A program made the translations under genes and the position numbers. Under the pieces are notes generated by a model, which saw only the letters and a list, made by a program, of their open reading frames with translations, made no database searches and had not been told where the DNA came from. Shown here piece after piece: positions 16,645 through 24,910 of a DNA stretch of 33,613 nucleotides; positions within the stretch are counted from its first letter, which is position 1, and every line of letters begins with the position of its first letter. The stretch comes from JBGPHT01 sp041484525 (GTDB lineage: Bacteria > Acidobacteriota > Terriglobia > Bryobacterales > Bryobacteraceae). The stretch is taken from assembly GCA_041484525.1 (NCBI GenBank), contig JBGPHT010000080.1, positions 1 to 33,613 of the forward strand. Reading direction: 5' to 3'.

Positions 16645-18794
16645 TCGCATCGAGGTTTTGCTCGTTGATCTTCGCCGTTCTCTCCGCGGCTCGCGCCCAA
16701 ACCGGTGCCGCCGAGTGCGCACCATGTCATAGCGAAATCGCCAAGACATACGCCCGCACCGGCATGGCGCGATCCTTCGGATCGAGCCCCGTGGTCCCCG
16801 CGGGCAGCTTCGATCACGCAGCCTCGGACGAGCATTTCTCCCTCGAGCGCCGCGGCGGCAAGCCCTGGCTGAAACGGTCTCAAAACGGCTTCGACGGCGT
16901 GATGCAGAAGAGCATCGATTACGGGATCGGATCGGGTGACCGCGCGCGCAGCTATCTCCATCGGACGGCGGCGGGCGAATTGCTCGAACTGCCACTCACC
17001 TGGTACGCCGAAAACGGCGGCCACTGGGGAATGAGCCCCGCGTACGACCGGCCCGACCATCCGGGCTTCAGCCGCCGCGTGACGTTTCGCTGCATGTTCT
17101 GCCACAACGCCTACCCTGCGGTTGCGCCCGGCTCCGATGACTCCGACGCCGCCACGCGATTTTCCGCCGGCGCCCTGCCTGAGGGAATCGATTGCCAGCG
17201 CTGCCATGGTCCTGGCAGAGAGCACATGGATGCCGTGCGCCGCGGCCTCGCCGCCGACGTGGTGCGGCGAGCAATCCTGAATCCGGCGAAGCTCGCACCC
17301 GAACGGCAGATGGAAGTCTGTTTGCAGTGCCATCTGGAAACCACCACGCTGCGATTGCCCGCCGCCATCAAGCGCTACGGCCGCGGTGTATTTTCGTATC
17401 GCCCCGGAGAGCCGCTGGCCGACTACATCCTGCACTTCGACTATGCACCGGGAGGCGCCTTCGACGATCGATTCCAATTCACCAGCGCGCCTTACCGCTT
17501 GCGCAAATCCGCCTGCTTCCAGCAAAGCCGCGGCGCGCTGACTTGCACCACTTGCCACAACCCCCACGATGCGTCGAAAGCGGGAAGCGATGCCTGCTCC
17601 CGTTGCCACGGTGCGGCCGTCGCCGAGTTGGCCCGATCCCGGCGGCATCCGGCCGCGCGGGACTGCGTCGGGTGCCACATGGCAAAGCGGCGCCCGTCCG
17701 ATGCCATTCACGTGACGGTGACGGACCACTATATAAGGAAGCGGCCGCTGGGCGATCCGCCCGGTCCGGTGGTGGAGCGGAACGGCGCGAACACCCCGGA
17801 GTATCGCGGAGAGGTGGTCCTGTATTATCCGCCGGGGCTCAAGGACGAACTCTACATCGCGGTGGCGCAGATCCAGCAGCAGTCCAATCTGCCGGAGGGG
17901 CTCAAGCTTCTGGAGGCTGCGGTTGCGAAGTATGCTCCCGAACGCGGTGACTTCTACCTGGAGTTGGCCGAGGGTTACCGCCACGCGGACGGGCTCGACA
18001 AGGCGGCCGCTCTTTTCCAGGCGGCGGGCTCGCGGTCGCCCCAGGACTGGCGTCCGTGGTATGGCCTCGGTTTGACCGTGGCTGCGGCCGGCAACCTGGA
18101 TCGGTCGGTTGAAACGCTGCGTCACGCATTGGACGTGTCGCCCCAGGAATCGGTGCTGCGTGCCCTGGCGAGCGTGCTCTCGCGGCAAGGCGACATCGCG
18201 GGAGCGATGGCCGCGCTGCGCCGTGCACTCGCAGCCGATCCGGATTCAGCCGAGGCTCGCAACGACCTCGGGATGGCGTTCCTTCGCCTGGCCGACGGCG
18301 CCAACGCGGAAGCCGAATTCCGCGAAGCCGTGCGCCTTCGGCCTGAGGTCGCGGCGATTCGCGCCAACCTGGCGCAAGTGCTGGCGCGCAACGGAAAGCG
18401 CTCGGAAGCCAGACGGCATTTCGAAGCGGCTCTGCGGATCGACCCGGTGCCGGGTACGACCCACAGCAACTTCGGCAGCCTGTTGCTCGAACTTGGGCAG
18501 CCGCAGAGCGCCATTCGGGAGTTCCGCGCCGCCATTGCCGCGCAAACCGGTTCCGCCGTTTTCCATTACAACCTGGGCGCCGCTTTGGCCGCCGGCGGCC
18601 AACCGGCGGAAGCCGAGGAATCGTTTCACAAGGCAATCGAGCGCGCTCCGGATTACTTTGAAGCACACTTGCGGTTGGGGCAGTTGTTGATGGGACGCAG
18701 GCAGACGGAGCCGGCCGCAGACCATCTGCGCAAGGCGGTGGAGAGCCCGGATCCAGTTGTGAGGGACGCTGCTTTGAAGTTGTTGGGACGTTGA
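16641..18794 (+). CDS. 7-heme cytochrome c with C-terminal TPR domain
   Basis: A 717-residue secreted protein starting with GTG: IASRFCSLIFAVLSAARAQ looks like a signal peptide. No ATG start precedes the first heme site. Seven heme motifs occur in the first 350 residues: CAPCH (26-30), CMFCH, CQRCH, CLQCH, CTTCH, CSRCH and CVGCH. The CHGPGREH and CTTCHNPHD contexts match the cytochrome c554-like family. From about 400 to the end are at least seven TPR units, for example GNLDRSVETLRHALDVSP, GDIAGAMAALRRALAADP and GKRSEARRHFEAALRIDP. Cytochrome-plus-TPR fusions of this kind are frequent in Acidobacteria. Role: periplasmic electron transfer with a protein-docking tail; partner unknown. The start overlaps the stop of the VWFA-related stub and lacks a clear ribosome-binding site, so expression may depend on coupling. 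It shares seven-heme architecture with the gene at 2753. Confidence 0.88.
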   Translation: MIASRFCSLIFAVLSAARAQTGAAECAPCHSEIAKTYARTGMARSFGSSPVVPAGSFDHAASDEHFSLERRGGKPWLKRSQNGFDGVMQKSIDYGIGSGDRARSYLHRTAAGELLELPLTWYAENGGHWGMSPAYDRPDHPGFSRRVTFRCMFCHNAYPAVAPGSDDSDAATRFSAGALPEGIDCQRCHGPGREHMDAVRRGLAADVVRRAILNPAKLAPERQMEVCLQCHLETTTLRLPAAIKRYGRGVFSYRPGEPLADYILHFDYAPGGAFDDRFQFTSAPYRLRKSACFQQSRGALTCTTCHNPHDASKAGSDACSRCHGAAVAELARSRRHPAARDCVGCHMAKRRPSDAIHVTVTDHYIRKRPLGDPPGPVVERNGANTPEYRGEVVLYYPPGLKDELYIAVAQIQQQSNLPEGLKLLEAAVAKYAPERGDFYLELAEGYRHADGLDKAAALFQAAGSRSPQDWRPWYGLGLTVAAAGNLDRSVETLRHALDVSPQESVLRALASVLSRQGDIAGAMAALRRALAADPDSAEARNDLGMAFLRLADGANAEAEFREAVRLRPEVAAIRANLAQVLARNGKRSEARRHFEAALRIDPVPGTTHSNFGSLLLELGQPQSAIREFRAAIAAQTGSAVFHYNLGAALAAGGQPAEAEESFHKAIERAPDYFEAHLRLGQLLMGRRQTEPAADHLRKAVESPDPVVRDAALKLLGR

Positions 18795-19328
18795 CCCGGA
18801 CCGGCCCCTCCCGTAAGAACCGATGGCACCGGTTCGACCGGCGGCGTTTTAGGGCGCGAGTGTTCTAAGTGCGTCCAGGATGGGGAACTGGACAGGGCAA
18901 CTCATTTCGAGCGGACCGCGCACCTGGCTCGTTCGTGTTCGCTTGGCCGCGATCCAAAAACGGGAACCCGGAAATACAAAACCATTCGGGACTCTTTCCA
19001 CTGGGCACAAAGTAACTTGAGCGGAAAACTGCAAGAACGCGAGATTGGCCGCCTTTCCCGAGCGGCGGCGATAACAGCACCGAAAGCATGGTCGATGACA
19101 AGCGGACGACACAAGGGCCAGTTACGGAAACAGCGTGCCGCCGGTTTGCGGCTACCGATATCACGTCTTAACGTTTCCCGCCAAGCCAGTGTCCGGGGCC
19201 CGCTAGCGGAAATCACAGCCGCATCCGCGGTTTACAAGCAGGTGGGACTTGCCCGATACTGCGAATGTCGAGGGGAATTTGCGGAAACCATTCAGGGCTA
19301 GAGCGACGTTAAGATATTGAACCACACC
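18795..19328. other. long intergenic stretch with no recognised gene
   Basis: About 530 bases between the cytochrome-TPR gene and the sulfatase. Minus-strand open frames here (18849-19216) give cysteine- and arginine-rich sequences in several overlapping frames, without a domain I recognise. The GC content is lower and more even than in the genes. It may be decayed coding DNA. No tRNA-like fold was found. Confidence 0.4.
18818..18836 (+). terminator. small hairpin after the cytochrome-TPR gene
   Basis: GAACCG, a seven-base loop and CGGTTC form a 6-bp stem 23 nt after the stop. A short T-run (GTTTT) follows only about 10 nt later, so this is at best a weak intrinsic terminator. Confidence 0.3.
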
Positions 19329-20780
19329 ATGCACACCTTCACGCGCAGGGACTTGTTGGGGATGATGGGCGCGGCTAGCGTTTCGCGTGCCGCGGGAGGC
19401 CGGCCCCCCAACATCGTTTACATCATGGCGGACGATCACGCGGCCCACGCCATTTCCGCGTACGGCAGCCGGATCAACCAGACTCCCAACATTGACCGCA
19501 TTGCCAGAGGCGGCGTGCGCATGACCAACTGTTTCTGCACGAACTCGATCTGCACACCCAGTCGTGCCGCAGTCCTGACCGGACAGTACAGCCAAAAGAA
19601 CGGCGTCTACACCTTGAACGACCGACTGGATCCGGCCCGCAATCACGTCGGCAAAGAGCTGCAGCGGGCGGGCTACCAAACGGCCATGATTGGTAAATGG
19701 CATCTGGCCAGCGACCCGGCGGGATTCGACTACTGGAACATCCTGCCGGGGCAGGGCGTGTACTACGACCCGGTCTTCATCTCGGCCCAGGGCCAAAGGA
19801 AATATGACGGTTATTGCACGGACCTGATCGGGGACTTTACGCTGGACTGGCTCAAGCGGTGCGACCGCACTAAGCCATTCTTCCTTATGTGTCACCACAA
19901 GGCGCCGCACCGGCCTTGGGAACCGGCGCCCAAGTACAAGGACCTGTTCGGCAACCGGACCATACCGGAGCCGGATAACTTGTTCGATTACTATGCCGGC
20001 AAGCCGAAGAGTGTGGCCGCCGTGACAATGAAGGTCGGCGAAGACATGAACATCAAGACCGACCTGAAGACGGAGAAACCGGCGGGCCTCGAGGGCGACG
20101 CCCTGCGCAAGTGGGCCTACCAGCTTTATATAAAGGACTATTTGCGGTGTGTGCAGAGTGTGGACGACAACGTAGGCCGCGTGCTGGATTATCTTGAAGC
20201 CGATGGTCTGTCGCGCAATACCATTGTGATCTACACTTCCGATCAAGGCTTCTTCTTAGGGGACCATGGGTGGTTCGATAAGCGGCTGATGTATGAAGAG
20301 TCGCTGCGGATGCCGTTCCTCATGCGCTACCCGGGTGCAATCAAGCCGGGGAGCGTAAATCACGACATGGTGCTGAACATCGATTTCGCGCCCACGTTCC
20401 TCGACTACGCGGGAGTAAGAACTCCGGCTGACATGCAGGGCCGGAGCTTCCACGCGAACCTGGAGGGCCACACGCCGCAGGACTGGCGCAAGGCCATGTA
20501 CTACCGATACTGGATGCACAACACCAACGATCACCACGTGCCTGCGCATTATGGCGTTCGCACCACCAGGTGGAAGTTGATCTATTACTATGGCAAGCCG
20601 CTTGGAATGACGGGCGCCAACCCGCCCGACACCGACCCGGACTGGGAACTCCTCGATATGCGCGCCGACCCGCGCGAAATGAAGAACCTCTACTACGACC
20701 CGAAGTATGCCCCGGTGATTCGTCAGTTGAAGGCAACACTGGAGCGCCTGCAGCGTGAGGTGGGCGACTCTCCCGCATAG
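19329..20780 (+). CDS. sulfatase (arylsulfatase family S1)
   Basis: A 483-residue exported sulfatase. The ATG at 19329 is preferred over an in-frame TTG at 19317 because it gives MHTFTRRDLLGMMGAASVSR, a twin-arginine signal. The catalytic core begins PPNIVYIMADDHAAH, with metal ligands Asp35/Asp36. ICTPSRAAVLTGQ contains Cys75 of the C-x-P-S-R motif, which an FGE-type enzyme must convert to formylglycine. IGKWHL (Lys123), APHRPW and YTSDQGFFLGDHG (Asp305, metal and sulfate binding) follow, then a typical small C-terminal domain with RTTRWKLIYYY. Length is normal for the family. It removes sulfate esters, perhaps from polysaccharides, but the substrate cannot be told from sequence. No maturase gene is in the window. 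Confidence 0.93.
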   Translation: MHTFTRRDLLGMMGAASVSRAAGGRPPNIVYIMADDHAAHAISAYGSRINQTPNIDRIARGGVRMTNCFCTNSICTPSRAAVLTGQYSQKNGVYTLNDRLDPARNHVGKELQRAGYQTAMIGKWHLASDPAGFDYWNILPGQGVYYDPVFISAQGQRKYDGYCTDLIGDFTLDWLKRCDRTKPFFLMCHHKAPHRPWEPAPKYKDLFGNRTIPEPDNLFDYYAGKPKSVAAVTMKVGEDMNIKTDLKTEKPAGLEGDALRKWAYQLYIKDYLRCVQSVDDNVGRVLDYLEADGLSRNTIVIYTSDQGFFLGDHGWFDKRLMYEESLRMPFLMRYPGAIKPGSVNHDMVLNIDFAPTFLDYAGVRTPADMQGRSFHANLEGHTPQDWRKAMYYRYWMHNTNDHHVPAHYGVRTTRWKLIYYYGKPLGMTGANPPDTDPDWELLDMRADPREMKNLYYDPKYAPVIRQLKATLERLQREVGDSPA

Positions 20781-21230
20781 CCGAAAAAGGGGCTGCCTCC
20801 GTCGGCACCGAAACCTATGAGTTCGGGCCGAGCGGCAAGTATTCTCTTGGCATCGAACACCGTGATCCGGGTTGTAGGGCGCCGATCAAACTGCTGGGTT
20901 AAGTACTGAAAGCAGATGAATGCTTCGATCGCTGACAGGCCGGGGAAGCTGTTCACTGCTCCGCAGTGGCCGAAGGTTCCAAAATACGCCAGTATAGACC
21001 GAACTCTGATAGTTAGTCGGGGCACTGCCGATATTGCATTAGGCTTGAAGCCGTAGGGTCCGGTGATCAGGACGCGCATGCCGCCCGTCGACGGATCTGC
21101 CGCGATCCACGCTTCGTGGGGTGCCGAAACGTGCTTGCCGCCGGCCGCGACAGCACTCTCGATGCGCTCGCGGCGCGTGGCCGAGATGCCTTTGGTATCG
21201 AAGCCTTAAGGGGAAATTGGGATTCCTCAT
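20781..21230 (-). pseudogene. frameshifted small gene of unknown function
   Basis: A minus-strand ATG at 21230 starts MRNPNFPLRL. After a one-base shift near 21200, the frame gives FDTKGISATRRERIESAVAA, GGKHVSAPHEAWIAADP and RVLITGPYGF. Codon usage and the balanced residues there look like real protein, unlike the shadows around it. Downstream the frame becomes less protein-like but stays open into the 3' end of the sulfatase gene, containing RPELIGFGADGGSPFFGY, which loosely recalls SMI1/KNR4 (SUKH) domains. I do not recognise the family with certainty. Best read as decayed accessory genes, possibly two pieces fused. Confidence 0.35.
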
Positions 21231-21248
21231 CAATTTTAGAATGGAGCA

Positions 21249-21335
21249 ATGGCGGCTCATATCACGCTTAAGTCGATCAACGGTGAACTCGCCCGCTCAG
21301 GTCACACGGCGCTGCCGGTGAAAGCTGACGGATAG
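21249..21335 (+). pseudogene. stub of a small accessory protein gene
   Basis: The short frame reads AAHITLKSINGELARSGHTA followed by LPVKADG and then a TAG stop, after which FYLD continues in frame. In small proteins I recall with this start, 'G-D-G-Y-F-Y-F' follows, so TAG may replace a Tyr codon. After about 15 more codons similarity disappears. The identification is from memory and weak. It lies back to back with the frameshifted gene on the other strand. Confidence 0.3.
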
Positions 21336-21421
21336 TTCTACTTGGACCCGCCTGGGCCGGGTCCGCGCGGGAAAGAGCCAGGACCACCGATAGTAGTCAG
21401 GAGAGCCACATCTGAGCGCTG

Positions 21422-21430
21422 TGATATCGT
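21422..21430 (+). promoter_or_regulatory. candidate extended -10 directly before the SDR gene
   Basis: TGATATCGT (TG, A, TATCGT) ends 6 nt before the ATG at 21437, with TTCGGG between. A start site 6-7 nt after the hexamer would coincide with the ATG, giving a leaderless mRNA. There is no ribosome-binding site otherwise. The amidohydrolase start at 24016 has almost the same string. Confidence 0.4.
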
Positions 21431-21436
21431 TTCGGG

Positions 21437-22312
21437 ATGCCAGCAGCGCTCATCACTGGGACCAGCACGGGAATCGGGAAGGAAACCGCTCTTCACTTCG
21501 CCCGCCAGGGGTACCGAGTTTTCGCGGGGGCGCGAAACCCGGGCGCCGTTGAGATGCATCCGAACATCGTCGCCATAAAACTGGACGTCGACCAGGACAA
21601 GTCGGTGCGGGAAGCCGTCGACAGGGTATGGCAGGAGGCCGGAGCTATCGATGTGCTAGTGAACAACGCGGGCGTTGGATTCGCGGGCGCTGTGGAGTAT
21701 GTACCGCTCGATAAGGTCCGGGCGGCCTTCGAGACGAATTTCTACGGTGCCGTGCGCATGATGCAGGCGGTCTTGCCCCCGATGCGGGAGGGGCGTAGAG
21801 GAACAATCGTCAATGTAACGTCCATCATGGGCCACTTGACGCTCGGGTGCCATGCGTTCTATGCAGCCACCAAGTTCGCGCTCGCAGCGGTCAGCGAGTC
21901 GCTGGCGATCGAGGTAAAGCCTTTCGGCGTGCGAGTCGCCATTATCGAGCCGGGAGTTATCCTCACTCCGATCTGGAACAAAGCCGAGGCGCTGATGCCG
22001 GAAGGGCACCCCTACGGGCTCGCGATGGGCCGGTTATGGCGTTTGTTTGAAGCCCAGCTAGCGGAAGGGACGATGCCCGACGCGGTGGCGCGGGCGATCT
22101 ATGGGGCTGTCCACACGGACGAGCCGAAATTGCGATATTCGGTGGGGGCGGATGCGGAAGTGATGGCGGCGGCGCGGGACCGGCTGTCGGCCGTGGAGTG
22201 GGAGGATCTGCAGAGCGAGCCGGATGAGGAGACGTTTCTGGCGCGGGCGAAGGAAGTATTCGGCGTGGATCTGTACAATGCGCCTTCGCTAAACGCGCGG
22301 AGGAAGACCTAG
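21437..22312 (+). CDS. short-chain dehydrogenase/reductase
   Basis: A 291-residue classical SDR that oxidises or reduces an alcohol/ketone with NAD(P)(H) in the cytoplasm. The cofactor-binding motif TGTSTGIG is at 7-14; NNAG is at 76-79; catalytic Ser129 (VNVTSIMG) and Tyr142/Lys146 (YAATK) complete the active site. A helical C-terminal extension (about 200-291) resembles that of retinol/steroid-type SDRs. GARN at 31-34 and the LDVD at 49-52 are usual cofactor-site elements. The Arg at 33 hints at NADP preference, weakly. No operon partner: 655 bases of debris lie upstream and 310 bases separate it from the next gene. Substrate unknown. Confidence 0.92.
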   Translation: MPAALITGTSTGIGKETALHFARQGYRVFAGARNPGAVEMHPNIVAIKLDVDQDKSVREAVDRVWQEAGAIDVLVNNAGVGFAGAVEYVPLDKVRAAFETNFYGAVRMMQAVLPPMREGRRGTIVNVTSIMGHLTLGCHAFYAATKFALAAVSESLAIEVKPFGVRVAIIEPGVILTPIWNKAEALMPEGHPYGLAMGRLWRLFEAQLAEGTMPDAVARAIYGAVHTDEPKLRYSVGADAEVMAAARDRLSAVEWEDLQSEPDEETFLARAKEVFGVDLYNAPSLNARRKT

Positions 22313-22622
22313 CCTCGATTTCCAGGGGTAATTCCGAATCGTTGACAGTCGATCGGGAAGTTGATAACCACTCTCCGGCCGCAAGTGGGTTCTGGAACAC
22401 CAGCGGGGCCGGGGCACTTCGGGGGCTGGCAGAGCAGCGGGGCCAAAAAGGGCGGCAGGAGGTAAGGCGTGCCTGAAAGCCAGCTAGCGTCTGCGCGAGC
22501 TATGGCTAGCGGCGGCAGCGCATCGCTAATAAACTCGCACCCGTGAACTGCCCGAGCGTAGCAGGTGTAGATTAGTGCTGTTTCCAGCAGATGGAACAGA
22601 TACGTGAGAGGAGAATTCAAAT
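22313..22622 (+). other. intergenic stretch upstream of the deacetylase
   Basis: 310 bases without a gene. A perfect TTGACA (22342-22347) has no good -10 at the usual spacing. The last bases contain GAGAGGAG, a strong ribosome-binding site about 9 nt before the ATG at 22623. Confidence 0.4.
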
Positions 22623-23564
22623 ATGAAGTTTTCGGCAATCACTCTGGTCTTGGCGGGTGGGCTGGGCGTCGTGCTCGGAACAATGATGAACGACCGCCGT
22701 CCGCACGTCGCATTGGCTCAGACTGCTGCTTCAGCTCAAGCTGCCAATGACGGCAAATTGCGCATCATCATCTTTGGCGCCCATCCTGACGACGCTGAGT
22801 ATCGTGGCGCCGGTGTGGCCATGAAGTGGGCAAAACTCGGACACCATGTGAAGCTCGTGTCCACGACCAACGGCGACATCGGCCACTGGCAAATGGCGGG
22901 AGGGCCACTGGCGCTGCGGAGAAAGAAGGAAGTACTGGCCGTGGGCCAGCGACTGGGCGTTACGACCGAGGTGTTGGACATACATGATGGCGAGATCATG
23001 CCTACGCTCGAGAATCGGCGCTCGATCACGCGTCTGATTCGCGAATGGAATGCGGATGTCGTGATCGTCAATCGACCGAACGACTACCACCCCGATCACC
23101 GCTACACGTCGATTCTGGTACAGGACTCGGCATACATGGTGGCAGTGCCGTTCTTCACCCCGGGTGTGCCGCCGCTAAAAGGAAATCCCGTGTTCGTCTA
23201 CGCGTCGGATCGGTTCCAGCGCCCGAATCCATTCCGGGCAGATGTGGCGGTGGGAATTGATGACGTGATAGAACCAACGCTCGACGCGCTGCTGCTAATG
23301 GAATCGCAGATCCATGAAGGTGGCGCGGATGGCCATGCTGGTCTTTATCCGGAAGACGAAGCCGGGCGGCAGCGCCGTCGGGACGAGGTTCGCAAAAATC
23401 TCGCCCGCCGATATGCTGCGCAAGCGGACAGCTACCGCGAGACACTGGTGAAACTCTACGGTCAGGAGCGGGGGCGGGCGGTCCGCTACGCGCAAGCATT
23501 TGAGGTTTGCGAGTATGGGCGGCAGCCCTCGCCAGACGAGTTGAAACAGATCTTCCCGTTCTGA
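22623..23564 (+). CDS. PIG-L/LmbE-family deacetylase, exported
   Basis: A 313-residue zinc-dependent N-deacetylase of the PIG-L/LmbE family, usually acting on N-acetylglucosamine-type sugars. The start is backed by GAGGAG upstream. An N-terminal signal or anchor spans about 1-33 (AITLVLAGGLGVVLGTMM) and ends near ALAQ. The zinc motif is GAHPDDAE (His54, Asp57), and NDYHPDH (His156, His159) gives the remaining ligand. TTNGDIGHW and RRKKEVLAVGQRLGV are family elements. The C-terminus has a charged helix and ends ELKQIFPF. Being exported, it might act on extracellular or envelope amino sugars. Neighbouring sulfatase and amidohydrolase genes are on the same strand but separated by wide gaps. Substrate unproven. 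Confidence 0.9.
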   Translation: MKFSAITLVLAGGLGVVLGTMMNDRRPHVALAQTAASAQAANDGKLRIIIFGAHPDDAEYRGAGVAMKWAKLGHHVKLVSTTNGDIGHWQMAGGPLALRRKKEVLAVGQRLGVTTEVLDIHDGEIMPTLENRRSITRLIREWNADVVIVNRPNDYHPDHRYTSILVQDSAYMVAVPFFTPGVPPLKGNPVFVYASDRFQRPNPFRADVAVGIDDVIEPTLDALLLMESQIHEGGADGHAGLYPEDEAGRQRRRDEVRKNLARRYAAQADSYRETLVKLYGQERGRAVRYAQAFEVCEYGRQPSPDELKQIFPF

Positions 23565-24015
23565 ACGGATTCGGCCACCGCTCGAACCTGATCCGAGGAT
23601 CCGGTAGATCTTGGTTCGCACCGGCGACAGCGCGAACCTCGCGGCACTGAATTGCCTTCCGATAATGCGAAATAACGCGCGTCGTTTGTCGCGGCGGGAG
23701 CCCGTCACAGCGGCTGCGCCGCGGCGACTTTCTGTTGTTCGCTTGTTCCCAAGATCGGCGGATTGAGAAGGGACAAGCGTACACATCTCCGGCAACGGCG
23801 GCCGAGCACCTCAACCGAACAGAAATCGTAGCCGTACATAACACACCGTTATCGCAAGTGGAGGTTCCAAAACATGCCATCCGGTGGAGACCTTTTCATG
23901 AGGCCGGCACGGATGGTTCATCGCTGCTGCATGCAGCCACTTTTTCTGATGCTGTCGCTGTGTTTCCCCCGAGTGCCTCCTTCGATTCGCACAATCGCGT
24001 GATATCCTTGCGGGC
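23565..24015. other. intergenic stretch, with a possible tiny ORF
   Basis: About 450 bases between the deacetylase and amidohydrolase. At 23874-24002 a plus-strand 42-codon frame has GGAGG 9 nt upstream and a hydrophobic run (MQPLFLMLSLCF) like a signal peptide. It ends exactly at the -10-like box of the amidohydrolase gene. It may be a real small protein, the start of a lost secreted protein, or chance. Nothing else was recognised. Confidence 0.3.
24000..24008 (+). promoter_or_regulatory. candidate extended -10 directly before the amidohydrolase gene
   Basis: TGATATCCT (TG, A, TATCCT) ends 7 nt before the ATG at 24016, with TGCGGGC between. It is nearly the same as the string before the SDR gene (TGATATCGT + TTCGGG). 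A leaderless transcript would result. Confidence 0.4.
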
Positions 24016-24903
24016 ATGCAGGGTGAGAATTCGCTCTCACGACGGTCGTTTTTGGCGCTCGCATGCGTCTCGCTGGCAGAAGGAGCCGAGCCCATCATCG
24101 ACATCCACCAGCACACAACTTACAGCGGCCGTGCGGACGAGCAGTTGATCGCGCATCAGCGCACCATGGGGATCACGAAGTCGGTGTTGCTGCCTGCCGG
24201 CTCCAAAGGCGGGCTCGAAGCCGGTGCGGGCGGCAACGATACGGTGGTGGCGATCGCCCGCGCCTATCCCGGCGAGTACAAGTTCTTCGCCAACGAACTG
24301 CCGGACATACCGGAAACCAGGAAGGTGCTGGAGAAGTTTCTCAACGCCGGCGCCATTGGAATCGGGGAGCAGAAGTTTCATGTGGAGTGCGATTCGAAGA
24401 GCATGCAATTGGTCGCCAGCATTGCCGCGCATTACGCAGTGCCTGTGTTAATGCACTTCCAACACGACACGTATAACCTCGGCATCGAGCGATTTCACAG
24501 GCTGCTCGATAAATTCCCCAAGGTCAGCTTCATCGGACACGCCCAGACGTGGTGGGGCAACATCGACAAGAATCACCAGCAAACGGTCATGTACCCAAAG
24601 GGGCCTGTGACTCCGGGAGGCATCACGGACCGCCTTCTCGCGGACTATCCGAATGTGTACGGGGATCTATCCGCGGGCTCAGGACTCAATGCATTATTGC
24701 GGGACGAAGACCACGCCCGGGATTTTCTCAAACGGCACCAGGACAGACTCATCTACGGAAGCGACTGCAGCGATCATGACGGAAAAGGACAAACCTGCTC
24801 CGGTTCGCAGCAGTTGGCCGCTGTCCGCCGGTTGGCACCCGACGATCGGGCAATCCGTAAGATGCTGTACCTGAATGCGGCCCGCGTACTGAAGATGTCG
24901 TGA
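24016..24903 (+). CDS. amidohydrolase family 2 metal-dependent hydrolase
   Basis: A 295-residue TIM-barrel hydrolase of the amidohydrolase-2 group (PF04909). The N-terminus LSRRSFLALACVSLAEGAE is a twin-arginine-type signal. Metal ligands: DIHQH (His31, His33), LMHFQH (His147), FIGHAQTWW (His175) and YGSDCSD (Asp250). Known relatives decarboxylate or hydrolyse small aromatic or lactone substrates; the present substrate is unknown. The 'VECDSKSMQLVASIAAHYAV' helix and the C-terminal 'RKMLYLNAARVL' helix are normal for the family, and the length is typical. Start choice rests on the signal peptide and on the -10-like box just upstream. The 3' end faces the convergent heme lipoprotein with a 7-nt gap. 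Confidence 0.88.
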   Translation: MQGENSLSRRSFLALACVSLAEGAEPIIDIHQHTTYSGRADEQLIAHQRTMGITKSVLLPAGSKGGLEAGAGGNDTVVAIARAYPGEYKFFANELPDIPETRKVLEKFLNAGAIGIGEQKFHVECDSKSMQLVASIAAHYAVPVLMHFQHDTYNLGIERFHRLLDKFPKVSFIGHAQTWWGNIDKNHQQTVMYPKGPVTPGGITDRLLADYPNVYGDLSAGSGLNALLRDEDHARDFLKRHQDRLIYGSDCSDHDGKGQTCSGSQQLAAVRRLAPDDRAIRKMLYLNAARVLKMS

Positions 24904-24910
24904 GGGTGCG

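Noticed and set aside
16626..18188. 520-codon minus-strand open frame
   Set aside because: Antisense to the cytochrome-TPR gene, whose heme motifs and repeats are in the plus frame.
18795..19328. Possible tRNA or structured RNA in the long gap
   Set aside because: Only a 6-bp hairpin was found; no cloverleaf, T-loop consensus or extended pairing was seen by eye.
19203..20246. 347-codon minus-strand open frame
   Set aside because: Antisense to the sulfatase gene; no domain.
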